Source: Agrobacterium vitis
GTDB lineage: Bacteria > Pseudomonadota > Alphaproteobacteria > Rhizobiales > Rhizobiaceae
Length of the DNA stretch: 64,000 nt
Direction: 5' to 3'
NCBI RefSeq assembly: GCF_037039395.1
Contig: NZ_CP146244.1
Location: forward strand, 620,001-684,000
Below the pieces are notes generated by a model. The model was not told the origin of the DNA. It did no database searches and saw only the letters and a program-made list of their open reading frames with translations. This document shows positions 8,353-17,370 of the stretch, in pieces; within the stretch, counting starts at the first letter, position 1; every line of letters begins with the position of its first letter. A program made the translations under genes and the position numbers.

Positions 8353-9666
8353 TCACCCCGCCTGCCCGGCGGGGTGCATTGAACTCAGGAGCGCGCTGAT
8401 CTTCACGGTGCTGAAGTTTGAATAGGTGTCCGACACGGCATAGGGCAGGGCGATGAGGTCACCGTGGCGCATGGCGCCGCAGGAATAGACGACATTGGGC
8501 ACGTAACCTTCACGCTCGGTTGGTTCCGGTTGCAACAAAGGCTCGACCGTGCGCGCCAGGATGATGCTGGGGTCCTCCTTGTCGAGAAGGGTGACGCCAA
8601 TCGAATAGCGGCGCATCGGGCCAACCCCATGAGTAAAGAGCAACCATCCCTCATCGATCTCGACGGGTGATCCGCAATTGCCGATCTGAACGAACTGCCA
8701 GGCGAATTCCGGTTTCATCAGAACAAGACCCTCGTCCCAGTGATGGAGGTCGTCTGAATACAGCAGGAAGAGGTTTTCGCTGTCCTGACGCGCAATCATG
8801 GCAAAGCGCCCGTTGATGCGCCTTGGAAAAAGCGCCATGCCCTTGTTGCGGGCTGCCGGACCCCGCAGCGGGGTCAGCGTGAAATTCAGGAAATCCTGGG
8901 TTTCCAGAAGCTCAGAGCGGATCGACGAGCCACTATAGGCCGTGTAGGTGGCGAAATAGACGGTTTTGCCCTCGTCATCGAAAGCCACGAACCGGGCATC
9001 CTCTATCCCGTTCGATTGGGCTTCCGTGACCGGAAAGATCACGCGCTCGCTGAGGTCGCTTTCACTGTCAAAGCTGATGCCGATGCAACCTGCCGGCGAC
9101 AAGCCGTCAGTGGCATGGACCTGGGGCAGGCCCGCAAGCCGGACCGGCGGATCGATGGTCACCGCTCCTTCGGCATCGATCATGCCTGTTCGGAAGGTCA
9201 GCGAAGAAATATGTCCTTCTCCAACGGCACGCAGGCTGATGATTACCCGGCAGCACCCTTGTGTCGTCCCGGTCTGGTCGGGATGTGCAACGATGCTCGG
9301 ATTGAAGAGGGCTGCGGATTCGAACGAGTATTCGTTCATGAAATACGCGCCGACCAATTGTCTTTGCTGCTGACTGAAGCTTTGATGTTGGGAGAAGGCA
9401 TCCTCCATCGCATCGGCCCGCAATTCGAACTGGCGCAGCAGGTTGCGATGCCGGCCTTCGAAATTGTCGAGAATGTCTCGCAGCTGGTTCGTCGTGCCGG
9501 TCGGATCGAGAGACAGGACACGATCGACAATTTCATTGGCCCGGTTTTTATCGCGCGGGTTCAGGTGGCGTGGTTCCGTCGAGGGCTTGAAGGGCCGGAC
9601 GATGACACGGGTGGGATCAGGCCGGAGATAGAGGGCCTGCCGATTGAGGAGGCTTGAATGGGGCAA
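8353..9666 (-). CDS. GH130 family mannoside phosphorylase-like protein
   Basis: A 437-residue five-bladed beta-propeller protein of glycoside hydrolase family 130. An N-terminal helical extension (about 1-115) precedes the propeller. IEDARF (221-226) carries the catalytic-type Asp223, and LFPRRINGRFAMIAR is a family block. GH130 enzymes phosphorolyse beta-mannosides to mannose 1-phosphate; some only hydrolyse. The start is a TTG at 9666 with AAAGGA six bases upstream; no usable ATG lies near. It is transcribed after the GT4 gene with a RIME-like repeat between them. The pairing with a glycosyltransferase suggests synthesis and recycling of a mannose-containing glycan. Confidence 0.82.
   Translation of the reverse strand: MPHSSLLNRQALYLRPDPTRVIVRPFKPSTEPRHLNPRDKNRANEIVDRVLSLDPTGTTNQLRDILDNFEGRHRNLLRQFELRADAMEDAFSQHQSFSQQQRQLVGAYFMNEYSFESAALFNPSIVAHPDQTGTTQGCCRVIISLRAVGEGHISSLTFRTGMIDAEGAVTIDPPVRLAGLPQVHATDGLSPAGCIGISFDSESDLSERVIFPVTEAQSNGIEDARFVAFDDEGKTVYFATYTAYSGSSIRSELLETQDFLNFTLTPLRGPAARNKGMALFPRRINGRFAMIARQDSENLFLLYSDDLHHWDEGLVLMKPEFAWQFVQIGNCGSPVEIDEGWLLFTHGVGPMRRYSIGVTLLDKEDPSIILARTVEPLLQPEPTEREGYVPNVVYSCGAMRHGDLIALPYAVSDTYSNFSTVKISALLSSMHPAGQAG
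8354..8376. terminator. GC-rich hairpin at a convergent gene junction
   Basis: A perfect inverted repeat CACCCCGCC-TGCCC-GGCGGGGTG overlaps the last codons of the GH130 gene, just beyond the end of the sugar dehydrogenase gene on the other strand. There is no clear T-run on either side. Its location between two converging genes suggests a shared transcription stop. Confidence 0.45.
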
Positions 9667-9701
9667 GGCTGATCCTTTTTTGATTGGGCGCTGGAAGAGT
9701 G

Positions 9702-9806
9702 CTTAGAGTTTGTCAGGGAAAAGTGGTCACCGGTTTTCCCGAAAAGACAAACGAAAACAAAAAACGAGGGTCTGTCTGGTTCAATTTGAACCTGACAGAC
9801 TCTAAG
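9702..9806. repeat. RIME-like intergenic mosaic element, copy 1
   Basis: About 105 bases bounded by exact terminal repeats CTTAGAGT (9702-9709) and ACTCTAAG (9799-9806). Inside are two palindromes: GTTTGTC-A-GGGAAAA pairing with TTTTCCCGAAAAGACAAAC, and GTCTGTCTGGTTCAA pairing with TTGAACCTGACAGAC. They are joined by an A-rich spacer. This double-palindrome build of about 105 bases matches what is known of Rhizobium intergenic mosaic elements. The element's right end overlaps the stop codon of the GT4 gene. A close relative lies at 43073-43175 and a one-palindrome version at 41133-41190. Confidence 0.8.
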
Positions 9807-12081
9807 AAAGCTGTTGTAGCTCTGCCAGCTTTGGTGCGGTCTGCGTCAGGCGGGCTGCCCGGCCAACTTCAAAGCAGGAGATCAAGTAGCAGAGCACGGA
9901 TTCCGCTCCCCGGTTTTCGTTGGCCCGATCTGGATGCAATCCGTCCCGGCAACTGCCGGTTTCTGGATCGACTAAGGAAACACCGTGATCGTTGCTGCCG
10001 GTAAACCAGGTAAAGGTGCGCGTGGCGGCCTCCAGCCATGTCTTGTCGCGGGTGGCATCATAGGCGGCAAGGCAGGCGGAAATCGTCGCTGTCGCTTCCA
10101 CCGGCTGCTGGTCGAAGAGCTTGGGCGCTTCGCCCACATCGAAAAATCCATCAGTGCCGACCGGCCTGAACTGGCCACCGGAAGCCGTCTGCTGGTGCAT
10201 GAGCCAGCGTAGCGTCCTAAGACCCGTATCCACCATTTTGTCTGAGCCGGTTGCCATGCCTGTGGCGATCAGCGCTTGCGGAATTCGGGCGTTTTCGTAG
10301 GAGAGCCCGTCTTCAAACCAATGGCGGTCGGCTGTCGATACCTGGCGTTCGAGCCGCACCAGACGCTCAGCAAGCACTGTGCGCAGCTGTGCTGCCGTGT
10401 CGTCTTCTGGCGTGACGCTGCAATAGGCCTCGAGGCCGATCAAGGTGAAGGCCCAGGCCCGTGGCGAATGGAAATGTTCTACCACAGGGGCAGCTTTGGC
10501 AAACAGAGCCGCAGCCCAACGGCGGCGTGGACGGTCGTTATCGGACACTGCGCAAACTCCCAGCGCCCAGAGCGTTCTGCCATGGCTGTCTTCGGAGCCC
10601 TTGTCTTCCAGCCACCGGCGATCAAAGCTCATGAAGTTGCGAAACTGTTTCAGGTCTGGGTTCCAGGCATGCTGGATGAAACTGGCGAAAGAGGCGGTTC
10701 TAGCGTCATGGATGCCGGTTTCTCCGGCGCCAGCCAGATGGCAGGCAAGGATCAGCGCGCGCGCATTATCATCGACGCAGTAGCCGTGCGCACGGTCCGG
10801 CACGGAGAATACCGCATGCTGGAAGATGCCGGTATCGTCGCACATGGCATTGAAATGACCGAGTTTCAGGGTCGTGCCTTGCTGCGGGCGGGGCATGCTT
10901 TGCGTTATGAGATCGCGGATTAGGCGCGGCCGGTAGGCTGCGCGCGCTGTCTCGATGCTTTTCAGATAGAGCGACGCGATCTGCGGCCAGATCATCGATC
11001 GGCCAGTCTCATAGGCGGCCTTGCGCATCGCCTGACGCGCCTGATCATCACCCAGCAATCGGGCGATCGCCTCACCTGTCGCCTGCGCATCGCTGAACGG
11101 GACAAGGATGCCGCGATGGTCATCGAGAAGCTCACGGGCGTGCCAATAGGGGGTCGACACCACGGCGCTGCCCATGCCGAAACTGTAGGCCAGCGTTCCA
11201 GAGGTCATTTGTGCCTCGTCACGATAGGGCGTGACATACACATCGCACATGGCGATGAAATCGAGGAGCGTCGGCACATCGACGAACTGATTGAGAAAGA
11301 CGACGGATCGTTCGACGCCGAGCTGTTCGGCACGGATGCGCAGGCTATCGCGATAAGCTTCCTTTTCGCGGCGCAGTAGCGTGGGATGGGTCGCTCCAAG
11401 CACGATATAAAGCGCGTCGGGCTGTACCTTCAAAATGGCCGGCATGGCATCGATGACCACTTCGATGCCCTTGTTGGGGGAAAGAAGTCCAAAGGTCAGA
11501 ATGATCTGCCGCCCGCTATAACCCATCTTGCCTTTGGCAAGCTCCGGGTCGTGGAAGGCTTTGTCGGGAATGCCGTGAGCGATGACATCGATCTTGCCGG
11601 GGTCCACGCCGTATACATTTTCGAGAAACTCGCGTCCCTTGTCGGCCATGACCACCACTCGGCTCGAGGCCCGGGCGACCTGTTGCAGCACCCGTTTCTG
11701 GGACGGTGTCGGCTCGGCAAGGATGGTGTGGAATGTCGTGATGACGGGAATTCGCAGGTGTGACAGCAGGGTGAGAATGAATTCGCCATCCGGGCCACCG
11801 AAAATACCGAACTCGTGTTGCAATGAGACGGCCCGGTAATCCCCATTATTCAGAATACGGGCCGCAGTCACATAGTCCTCGATCTCGCCATCGCGGATGT
11901 CAAACACGACATTGGCCGGATAGGCGTAGTTCAGCTTGTCATCCGTCATCGCGACGATGCTGGTCTCTATACCCTCTGCCGGATTGGACATGGCGTGGCT
12001 GAGATCGGTGGTGAACGTGGCGATCCCGCACTGCCTTGGAAGCGAATTACCGATAAATGCGATACGCTTGGTCTTGATCAT
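9802..12081 (-). CDS. GT4 glycosyltransferase fused to a C-terminal helical-barrel domain
   Basis: A 759-residue two-domain protein. Residues 1 to about 390 form a GT-B glycosyltransferase of family 4: GNSLPRQCGIATFT at the start, QHEFGIFGGPDGE, GLLSPNKGIEVVIDAM (donor-binding half) and a late TSGTLAYSFGMGSAVVST. From about residue 405 the chain changes to a helical repeat with DDNARALILACHLAG and YENARIPQALIATG, typical of six-hairpin (alpha/alpha) barrels of glycan-active proteins. It starts at ATG 12081 behind GAAGGGA. It may transfer mannose or a related sugar to a glycan held by the barrel domain, with the neighbouring GH130 enzyme acting on the product. The acceptor is unknown. Confidence 0.82.
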   Translation of the reverse strand: MIKTKRIAFIGNSLPRQCGIATFTTDLSHAMSNPAEGIETSIVAMTDDKLNYAYPANVVFDIRDGEIEDYVTAARILNNGDYRAVSLQHEFGIFGGPDGEFILTLLSHLRIPVITTFHTILAEPTPSQKRVLQQVARASSRVVVMADKGREFLENVYGVDPGKIDVIAHGIPDKAFHDPELAKGKMGYSGRQIILTFGLLSPNKGIEVVIDAMPAILKVQPDALYIVLGATHPTLLRREKEAYRDSLRIRAEQLGVERSVVFLNQFVDVPTLLDFIAMCDVYVTPYRDEAQMTSGTLAYSFGMGSAVVSTPYWHARELLDDHRGILVPFSDAQATGEAIARLLGDDQARQAMRKAAYETGRSMIWPQIASLYLKSIETARAAYRPRLIRDLITQSMPRPQQGTTLKLGHFNAMCDDTGIFQHAVFSVPDRAHGYCVDDNARALILACHLAGAGETGIHDARTASFASFIQHAWNPDLKQFRNFMSFDRRWLEDKGSEDSHGRTLWALGVCAVSDNDRPRRRWAAALFAKAAPVVEHFHSPRAWAFTLIGLEAYCSVTPEDDTAAQLRTVLAERLVRLERQVSTADRHWFEDGLSYENARIPQALIATGMATGSDKMVDTGLRTLRWLMHQQTASGGQFRPVGTDGFFDVGEAPKLFDQQPVEATATISACLAAYDATRDKTWLEAATRTFTWFTGSNDHGVSLVDPETGSCRDGLHPDRANENRGAESVLCYLISCFEVGRAARLTQTAPKLAELQQLS

Positions 12082-12199
12082 CAGAGGTTCCCTTCAGAAC
12101 GCCGTCGCCGGTGGGTTGACTGCCGGCTCGTCCCTGGACCGGGAGCCTGCGATGGTGTGAACAGTGAGTGTCTTCTGGTTCCTCTTGAACCTGGCGCAG

Positions 12200-12466
12200 C
12201 TATCCAGTTGCGGCGACGGATGTCGTCCGATCCTTTTCCATGGCAGCGTCCAGATCGAAATTGTCGATGGCGACAAGGCTTGTTGTCGCTCCCCTGGCAA
12301 TTTCGATCAGCGTTGCCACCCGCCGATAGGCGAGCCAGGAAATACCGGTAATCTGTTCCTCATCATCCTTGACCTGATAGTCACCGGCGGGCTGCGTACC
12401 CTCAAGACCGGGAAGGGTGAACGGACATTTGAAATGGACGATACGGCTTGTGGTTCTGGTAAACAT
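12200..12466 (-). CDS. Small conserved hypothetical protein
   Basis: An 88-residue soluble protein. Start ATG 12466 was chosen because AAGGAAG lies at good spacing; an earlier in-frame start (12592) adds an atypical cysteine-rich tail. The core IVHFKCPFTLPGL, then QPAGDYQVKDDEEQI and LAYRRVATLIEI resembles a family of short uncharacterised rhizobial proteins with a HFK-PF / PAGDY pattern. The function is unknown. It lies 118 bases upstream of the GT4 gene on the same strand and may share its promoter. Confidence 0.65.
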   Translation of the reverse strand: MFTRTTSRIVHFKCPFTLPGLEGTQPAGDYQVKDDEEQITGISWLAYRRVATLIEIARGATTSLVAIDNFDLDAAMEKDRTTSVAATG

Positions 12467-12607
12467 CGATCTGGCTTCCTTGAACGGGCATGGCAGGATC
12501 ATCAGGCTGGCACGGCGGGTTCGGCACGGCATGAACCGTGTTGCGCAATTTAAAAAAATGGAGGCGCCGCATTTATAGACGGTGAGTTGCAATCTGGGAG
12601 CTGGAAT

Positions 12608-12838
12608 TCAACCGTTCCGTAACGAGGCTGAAACTGTTTTATCAAAGTCATAAGCGACAAAACGAATGCCTTGCGCAGATGGAGCCATCATAAAACGAGT
12701 GACGTTTCGGCGCAGGCCCGGTTTAATCGTGAGATATCCCAGGCAAGTGCTTTGTGATGCCTTTGGTGCCAGGCCGAGGCGCACGTTGCCAATTGGCTTG
12801 GAAGGGTCGATTGGCTTGAAAGGAGTGTCGGAAGACAT
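12608..12838 (-). CDS. Small protein of unknown function with a consensus ribosome site
   Basis: A 76-residue basic protein starting MSSDTPFKPIDPSKPIG. The evidence that it is a gene is the sequence AAAGGAGGACGAA directly before its ATG, a near-perfect Shine-Dalgarno at five-base spacing. No membrane segment, signal peptide or known motif is visible. It lies between catalase and the 88-residue gene, all on the minus strand. Confidence 0.5.
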   Translation of the reverse strand: MSSDTPFKPIDPSKPIGNVRLGLAPKASQSTCLGYLTIKPGLRRNVTRFMMAPSAQGIRFVAYDFDKTVSASLRNG

Positions 12839-13019
12839 TTCGTCCTCCTTTATTGGGGCCAGGGTGCGTGCCGCCCAGAAAATGACAGTGCCCTTACAAT
12901 GGCTGACATCGAGATAGAAGTGGGGTTCTGCGTCCAGATTGCAAGGCGCGATTGTGATTTATCTCGTGGCACCTCCCTCAATCACGTGTTTCCAAGATAG
13001 TCTACCCGGTCTCGCTTGG

Positions 13020-13045
13020 CGTAACCGCTGACGTCAGCGGTTACG
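13020..13045. promoter_or_regulatory. 26-base perfect palindrome downstream of catalase
   Basis: CGTAACCGCTGAC (13020-13032) is followed directly by its exact reverse complement (13033-13045), with TGACGTCA in the centre. It sits 37 bases after the catalase stop and 182 bases before the next minus-strand start. Without a loop and without a T-run on the minus strand it is a poor intrinsic terminator and looks more like a dimer-binding operator. On the plus strand it is followed by ATCATTTTTT. Confidence 0.5.
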
Positions 13046-13081
13046 ATCATTTTTTGGAGCGGAGATCAGGATTTTTGCCGA

Positions 13082-15238
13082 TCAATCGTCCAGAGGCACG
13101 GATGCTTTTCCGAGTTTTACCGAGGGCTCCCGAGCCCAGACGCGAAGCTTGCCCAGCTTTTCGATGAAATCGGCAAGACCATCTTCTCCGGGGAGACCAA
13201 TGGTGCCTTCATCGAGATCTTCGGTTATGCCAGCCTTCTCCAAAAGGGGCATGGCGCTTTGCGTATAACCGATGAACTTGCAGTGCTGAAAGGCGTCGGC
13301 AACAAAATCCCGTGCCGTTGCTTCCTTCACAAGATCTGCCATGCCCGCATCTGAGGCCAGAATTGCCACGGCGTCGAACAAGACGGATGGCCCGCCATCG
13401 ATCATATGATGCGCTTCGATCCAGGTTCCGTCGGAACCCGTCACCCCGCCAACCTTCGGGGCAATCAACTCGAATTCGGCTTTTACCGCGGTGACAGCGC
13501 CAGTCAGCGCCTTGAGGAGCTTCACGTCCACACCATCGGTGATCAGAATGCCGAGTTTGCGGCCTTCGAAGCGCTTGGGGCCGCGCTTGATGATGCTGAG
13601 TGCAGGGGACGGCTCAAGGTCGTCGCGTGTCGGCACTGCCGTATCAGCCGGCTTGGGCATGCTTTTGAAGCCCAGTTTTTCCGCAACGGTCGTGGCGAGC
13701 GTTTCATCGATATTCATCAGATGCGCCACCATCCGTTCCCGGATAACAGGCATTTCCACCTTGCTCAGCTCGAAAGTGAGAGCGGCTGCAATGTGGCGCT
13801 GTTCCGGAGGCGTCTGGCTGATATAGAATTGCTTGGCCTGGCTGTAGTGGTCGGCAAAGCTTTCCGGGCGCAGGCGAACCTTTGCGCCCTGTTCCTCAGC
13901 AGGGAAATGACGATAGCCGCGCGTTGGCGATTCCCGCGGTCCCTCACCGAAGGAGTTGGGCTGATAATTCGCCCGACCGACCGGATTGCGCATCGCCATA
14001 TGGCCATCCTGCTGGAAATGCGCGAAGGGACACTTCGGCGCATTGATCGGCAAATGGGTGAAATTCGGTCCGCCCAGACGTTTCAGCTGGGTGTCGAGAT
14101 AGGAGAAGTTGCGGCCTTGCAACAAAGGGTCGTTGCTGAAATCGATCCCCGGCGGAACATTCTGGGTCATGAATGCCACTTGCTCGGTCTCTGCAAAGAA
14201 ATTATCCGGCATCCGATCCAGCACCAGACGACCGATTGCCTTCGGCGGCAGGATTTCTTCCGGGATGATCTTTGTCGGGTCGAGGACGTCGAAATCAAAG
14301 TTGTCGGCGAATTGCTGGTCGAACAGCTGGACCTGCAATTCCCATTCGGGAAAGTTTCCGGATTGAATCGATTGCCAGAGATCGCGTCGATGGAAATCCG
14401 GATCGGCACCATTGATTTTGACCGCTTCATTCCACGCCACTGACTGAAGACCGAGCTTCGGTTTCCAATGAAACTTCACGAAGGTGGATTCGTCATTGGC
14501 ATTGACGAAGCGGAACGTATGGACGCCGAAACCCTCCATGAAACGGAACGACCGTGGGATTGTCCGATCCGACATGATCCACATGATCATGTTCATGCTC
14601 TCGGGCGTCAGAGAGATGAAATCCCAGAAATTGTCGTGGGCGGTCTGCGCCTGGGGGAATGCCCGGTCCGGCTCTTGTTTGGCGGCGTGGATAAGATCGG
14701 GAAACTTGATGGCATCCTGAATGAAAAACACCGGAATGTTGTTGCCAACCAGATCCCAGTTGCCTTCCTTCGTGTACATTTTCACCGCAAAGCCGCGTAC
14801 GTCGCGGGCAAGGTCGGCTGAGCCCTTGTTTCCCGCTACCGTCGAAAACCGAACGAAAACAGGGGTTTTTTCACCGGGCCGCTGGAACACGTCGGCGCGC
14901 GTATAGTCCGCCAGGGACTCGTAGGTTTCGAAGAAACCGTGAGCGCCATAGCCGCGCGCATGAACAACGCGCTCTGGAATGCGCTCATGATCAAAATGGA
15001 AAATTTTCTCTCTGAAATGGAAGTCGTCAACGACAAGCGGACCGCGATCACCGATGCGAAGGGAGTTCTGATCGTCTGCGACAGGGCCGCCCTGGGCAGT
15101 GGTCAAAACCGCATCGCCTTCGGCGATCTGGTGAAGTTCGCCACCCGCGCCGCGCACAAGTTTCTGATCGTGGATGGTGGCCTCATTCGAGATTGCAGCC
15201 GCATTCTTGCCTGAGGTTTGGGACCGTTGCTTTGGCAT
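13082..15238 (-). CDS. katE: Large-subunit catalase (HPII, clade 2)
   Basis: A 718-residue monofunctional haem catalase. H93 ([13 protein letters not shown]) is the distal histidine, N166/N167 ([11 protein letters not shown]) the distal asparagine, and the haem-ligand tyrosine lies in [12 protein letters not shown]. The length far exceeds small catalases because of a C-terminal DJ-1/PfpI-like domain (from about residue 570, [16 protein letters not shown]), as in E. coli KatE. It disproportionates hydrogen peroxide in the cytoplasm; homologues are usually stationary-phase or general-stress genes. It is transcribed alone toward the two small genes. Confidence 0.97.
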   Translation of the reverse strand: MPKQRSQTSGKNAAAISNEATIHDQKLVRGAGGELHQIAEGDAVLTTAQGGPVADDQNSLRIGDRGPLVVDDFHFREKIFHFDHERIPERVVHARGYGAHGFFETYESLADYTRADVFQRPGEKTPVFVRFSTVAGNKGSADLARDVRGFAVKMYTKEGNWDLVGNNIPVFFIQDAIKFPDLIHAAKQEPDRAFPQAQTAHDNFWDFISLTPESMNMIMWIMSDRTIPRSFRFMEGFGVHTFRFVNANDESTFVKFHWKPKLGLQSVAWNEAVKINGADPDFHRRDLWQSIQSGNFPEWELQVQLFDQQFADNFDFDVLDPTKIIPEEILPPKAIGRLVLDRMPDNFFAETEQVAFMTQNVPPGIDFSNDPLLQGRNFSYLDTQLKRLGGPNFTHLPINAPKCPFAHFQQDGHMAMRNPVGRANYQPNSFGEGPRESPTRGYRHFPAEEQGAKVRLRPESFADHYSQAKQFYISQTPPEQRHIAAALTFELSKVEMPVIRERMVAHLMNIDETLATTVAEKLGFKSMPKPADTAVPTRDDLEPSPALSIIKRGPKRFEGRKLGILITDGVDVKLLKALTGAVTAVKAEFELIAPKVGGVTGSDGTWIEAHHMIDGGPSVLFDAVAILASDAGMADLVKEATARDFVADAFQHCKFIGYTQSAMPLLEKAGITEDLDEGTIGLPGEDGLADFIEKLGKLRVWAREPSVKLGKASVPLDD

Positions 15239-15432
15239 ATTCTCTCCGCGATTTTGTTGAGGTACAAAAGCGAACTGAATACGCAGCTGTTGGTTCCATT
15301 ATTTTCGCCCGCAACCGGTCAAAATGCGACCCGGACATCTGCCGCGGCGCATTCCATCACCATCAGAAATGCTCCCTGGTTTTCGCGAAACAGGTGGTCA
15401 AAGGCACCAAGGCTCTGTCTGTTTGGGTGACT

Positions 15433-17037
15433 TCAGAATATTTGGCGCAGGACCACGTAAAGCACAAAGGCGATGGCAATCGAGGCTGGCAGCGTCAAAA
15501 CCCAGGCCATCAGCATGTTGCGGACTGTGGACCATTGCAGGCCGGAACCGTTGGCGGTCATCGTGCCGGCAACCCCCGATGACAGGACATGGGTCGTTGA
15601 TACCGGCAGGCCGAAATGGTCGGCGGCTCCAATCGTCACCATGGCGACGATTTCAGCGGCTGCACCCTGGCCATAGGTGAGATGGGTTTTGCCGATCTTT
15701 TCGCCGACAGTGACGACGATGCGCCGCCAGCCGATCATCGTTCCCAGGCCAAGCGCCAGTGCCACGGCAACCTTCACCCAGGTCGGAATGAACTTCGTCG
15801 CATTGTCGACTGCCTTGTGATAGGCGCTGACGGCAGCAAGATCGCTTGCCTCCATCGGCAGCAGCTTCTGCTTGTCGATCAGCTTCAGAGCCTCACCGAT
15901 CAGATAGATATCGTTTCTGATATTTTGCACCAAATGGCTCGGGACTGCTTCCAGGGTTGGGAAAGCGGCGACTTCCGCGCTTGTCGCGTGGATATATTGC
16001 TGGAGGGCGAATGTCGTGTTGTCGCTCCAGGTCTTGGTCTTGACGGCATCCGCGACGGTGGCTTTTGCATCTGCAACCGACACACCGGGCTTGATATATT
16101 TGCCGAGCGCGGTTTCGACCTGTGCCGAGGAGGATTTATAGGCTTCGAGATAATTCACATCCGGTGTGCGATTAAGGGCGAAGGCCGTCGGCACCAGGCC
16201 GATCAGGATCAGCATGATCAGGCCCATGCCTTTCTGGCCGTCGTTCGATCCATGCGCAAAACTGACGCCGGTGCAGGTGAAGATCAACAGGCCTCTGATC
16301 CAGAGCGGCGGCGGCTGATTGGTTTTCGGCTCCTGGTAGAGCGCCTTGTTCTTCACGAACAGTTTCATGGCCAATAGCAGGATTGCGGAAAAGCCAAAGC
16401 CGATCAGCGGTGAGATCAACAGGGACAGGCCGATATTGGTCGCTTGCGACCAGTCGACGCCGCTGGTTGCCGAACCAGCTGGTGCCAGAAACTGATTGGC
16501 GAGACCGACGCCGATAATCGAGCCGACCAAAGTGTGTGAACTGGAGGAGGGCAGGCCCAGATACCAAGTGCCGAGGTTCCAGACGATGGCGGCGATCAGC
16601 AGGGCAAACACCATGGCAAGGCCGGAGCCTGAGCCAACCTGAAGGATCAGTTCCACCGGGAGAAGGGAAAGAATACCGAAGGCGACAGCGCCGCTCGATG
16701 TCAGAACGCCGAGAAAATTGAAAAATCCCGACCACATGACCGCGAATTCAGCGGGCATCGAGCGGGTGTAAATCACCGTGGCGACGGCATTTGCCGTATC
16801 GTGAAAGCCGTTGACGAATTCAAACCCAAGAGCGATCAGCAGCGCCAGGCCGAGCAAAATCCATGGAACTGCGACGGTGCTGGTGAGGTCCTGGCCAAGC
16901 GCATAGGCGATATATCCAAGTCCAAGCAACAGCACGATACCGAAGACCGGTAAGAACCACTTTCCGGTTCCATGGGGTCGATCGAGAGGATGGCTAGCGC
17001 TGTTTATCTGCGAACTTGAAGATGCTAATTCAGCCAT
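15433..17037 (-). CDS. pit: PiT-family inorganic phosphate transporter
   Basis: A 534-residue inner-membrane protein. Both PiT signature halves are visible: FEFVNGFHDTANAVATVIYT near residue 75 and the C-terminal GAADHFGLPVSTTHVLSSGVAG. A long hydrophilic insertion (about 280-390) separates the two halves. PiT carriers import metal-phosphate with protons at low affinity. In rhizobia pit is commonly repressed by PhoB under phosphate limitation; a candidate PhoB site lies upstream (17093-17109). No orfA/PhoU-like partner gene accompanies it here. Confidence 0.93.
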   Translation of the reverse strand: MAELASSSSQINSASHPLDRPHGTGKWFLPVFGIVLLLGLGYIAYALGQDLTSTVAVPWILLGLALLIALGFEFVNGFHDTANAVATVIYTRSMPAEFAVMWSGFFNFLGVLTSSGAVAFGILSLLPVELILQVGSGSGLAMVFALLIAAIVWNLGTWYLGLPSSSSHTLVGSIIGVGLANQFLAPAGSATSGVDWSQATNIGLSLLISPLIGFGFSAILLLAMKLFVKNKALYQEPKTNQPPPLWIRGLLIFTCTGVSFAHGSNDGQKGMGLIMLILIGLVPTAFALNRTPDVNYLEAYKSSSAQVETALGKYIKPGVSVADAKATVADAVKTKTWSDNTTFALQQYIHATSAEVAAFPTLEAVPSHLVQNIRNDIYLIGEALKLIDKQKLLPMEASDLAAVSAYHKAVDNATKFIPTWVKVAVALALGLGTMIGWRRIVVTVGEKIGKTHLTYGQGAAAEIVAMVTIGAADHFGLPVSTTHVLSSGVAGTMTANGSGLQWSTVRNMLMAWVLTLPASIAIAFVLYVVLRQIF

Positions 17038-17370
17038 TCCAGATCCTCACATTTGATATCTGTCATTTGTTGAGGAGTTTTGGAGCCTTTGAATGAACCT
17101 TTCATGACACCCAGTGTCTGTCGGCTTCAAATTAACCCCGAAAGGCACTCGTTGTGTCTGATGGCTTTTGTCTATCGGTCTCGTATCGTGGCTGTGTGCG
17201 ACTATACTGCTGTCGGGTGATTGTGTTGCAGATAGCGCGTGAATTCAGGCTTCAGACACCTCATTGCAGGCGACATCTGTCCGATCACGTCACCCTGTTC
17301 TCGGTCAGGCTCTGAGAGACGCCGGAGAACCTGCACCGCCGTCTCCAGCGATGCAGGTTCCGTTGTCGGC
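17038..17370. other. Gene-free stretch upstream of pit
   Basis: The 333 bases hold the pit upstream region, including the possible PhoB site at 17093-17109. They also hold a long-loop inverted repeat, GAACCTGCA (17327-17335) with TGCAGGTTC (17352-17360), just after the end of the truncated aldehyde dehydrogenase, perhaps its terminator. A minus-strand frame stays open across part of it but has no ribosome site and no recognisable content. I see no gene. Confidence 0.5.
17093..17109 (-). promoter_or_regulatory. Candidate PhoB box for pit
   Basis: Read on the minus strand there is TGTCAT, five bases, then GTTCAT: two PHO-box-like direct half-sites 11 bases apart, the canonical spacing. They lie 56-72 bases before the pit start. 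A single copy and one mismatched half-site make this a candidate only. Confidence 0.35.

Noticed and set aside
13406..14443. A 345-codon plus-strand frame inside the catalase gene
   Set aside because: The opposite strand encodes an intact catalase with all active-site residues; the plus frame has no motif or ribosome site.
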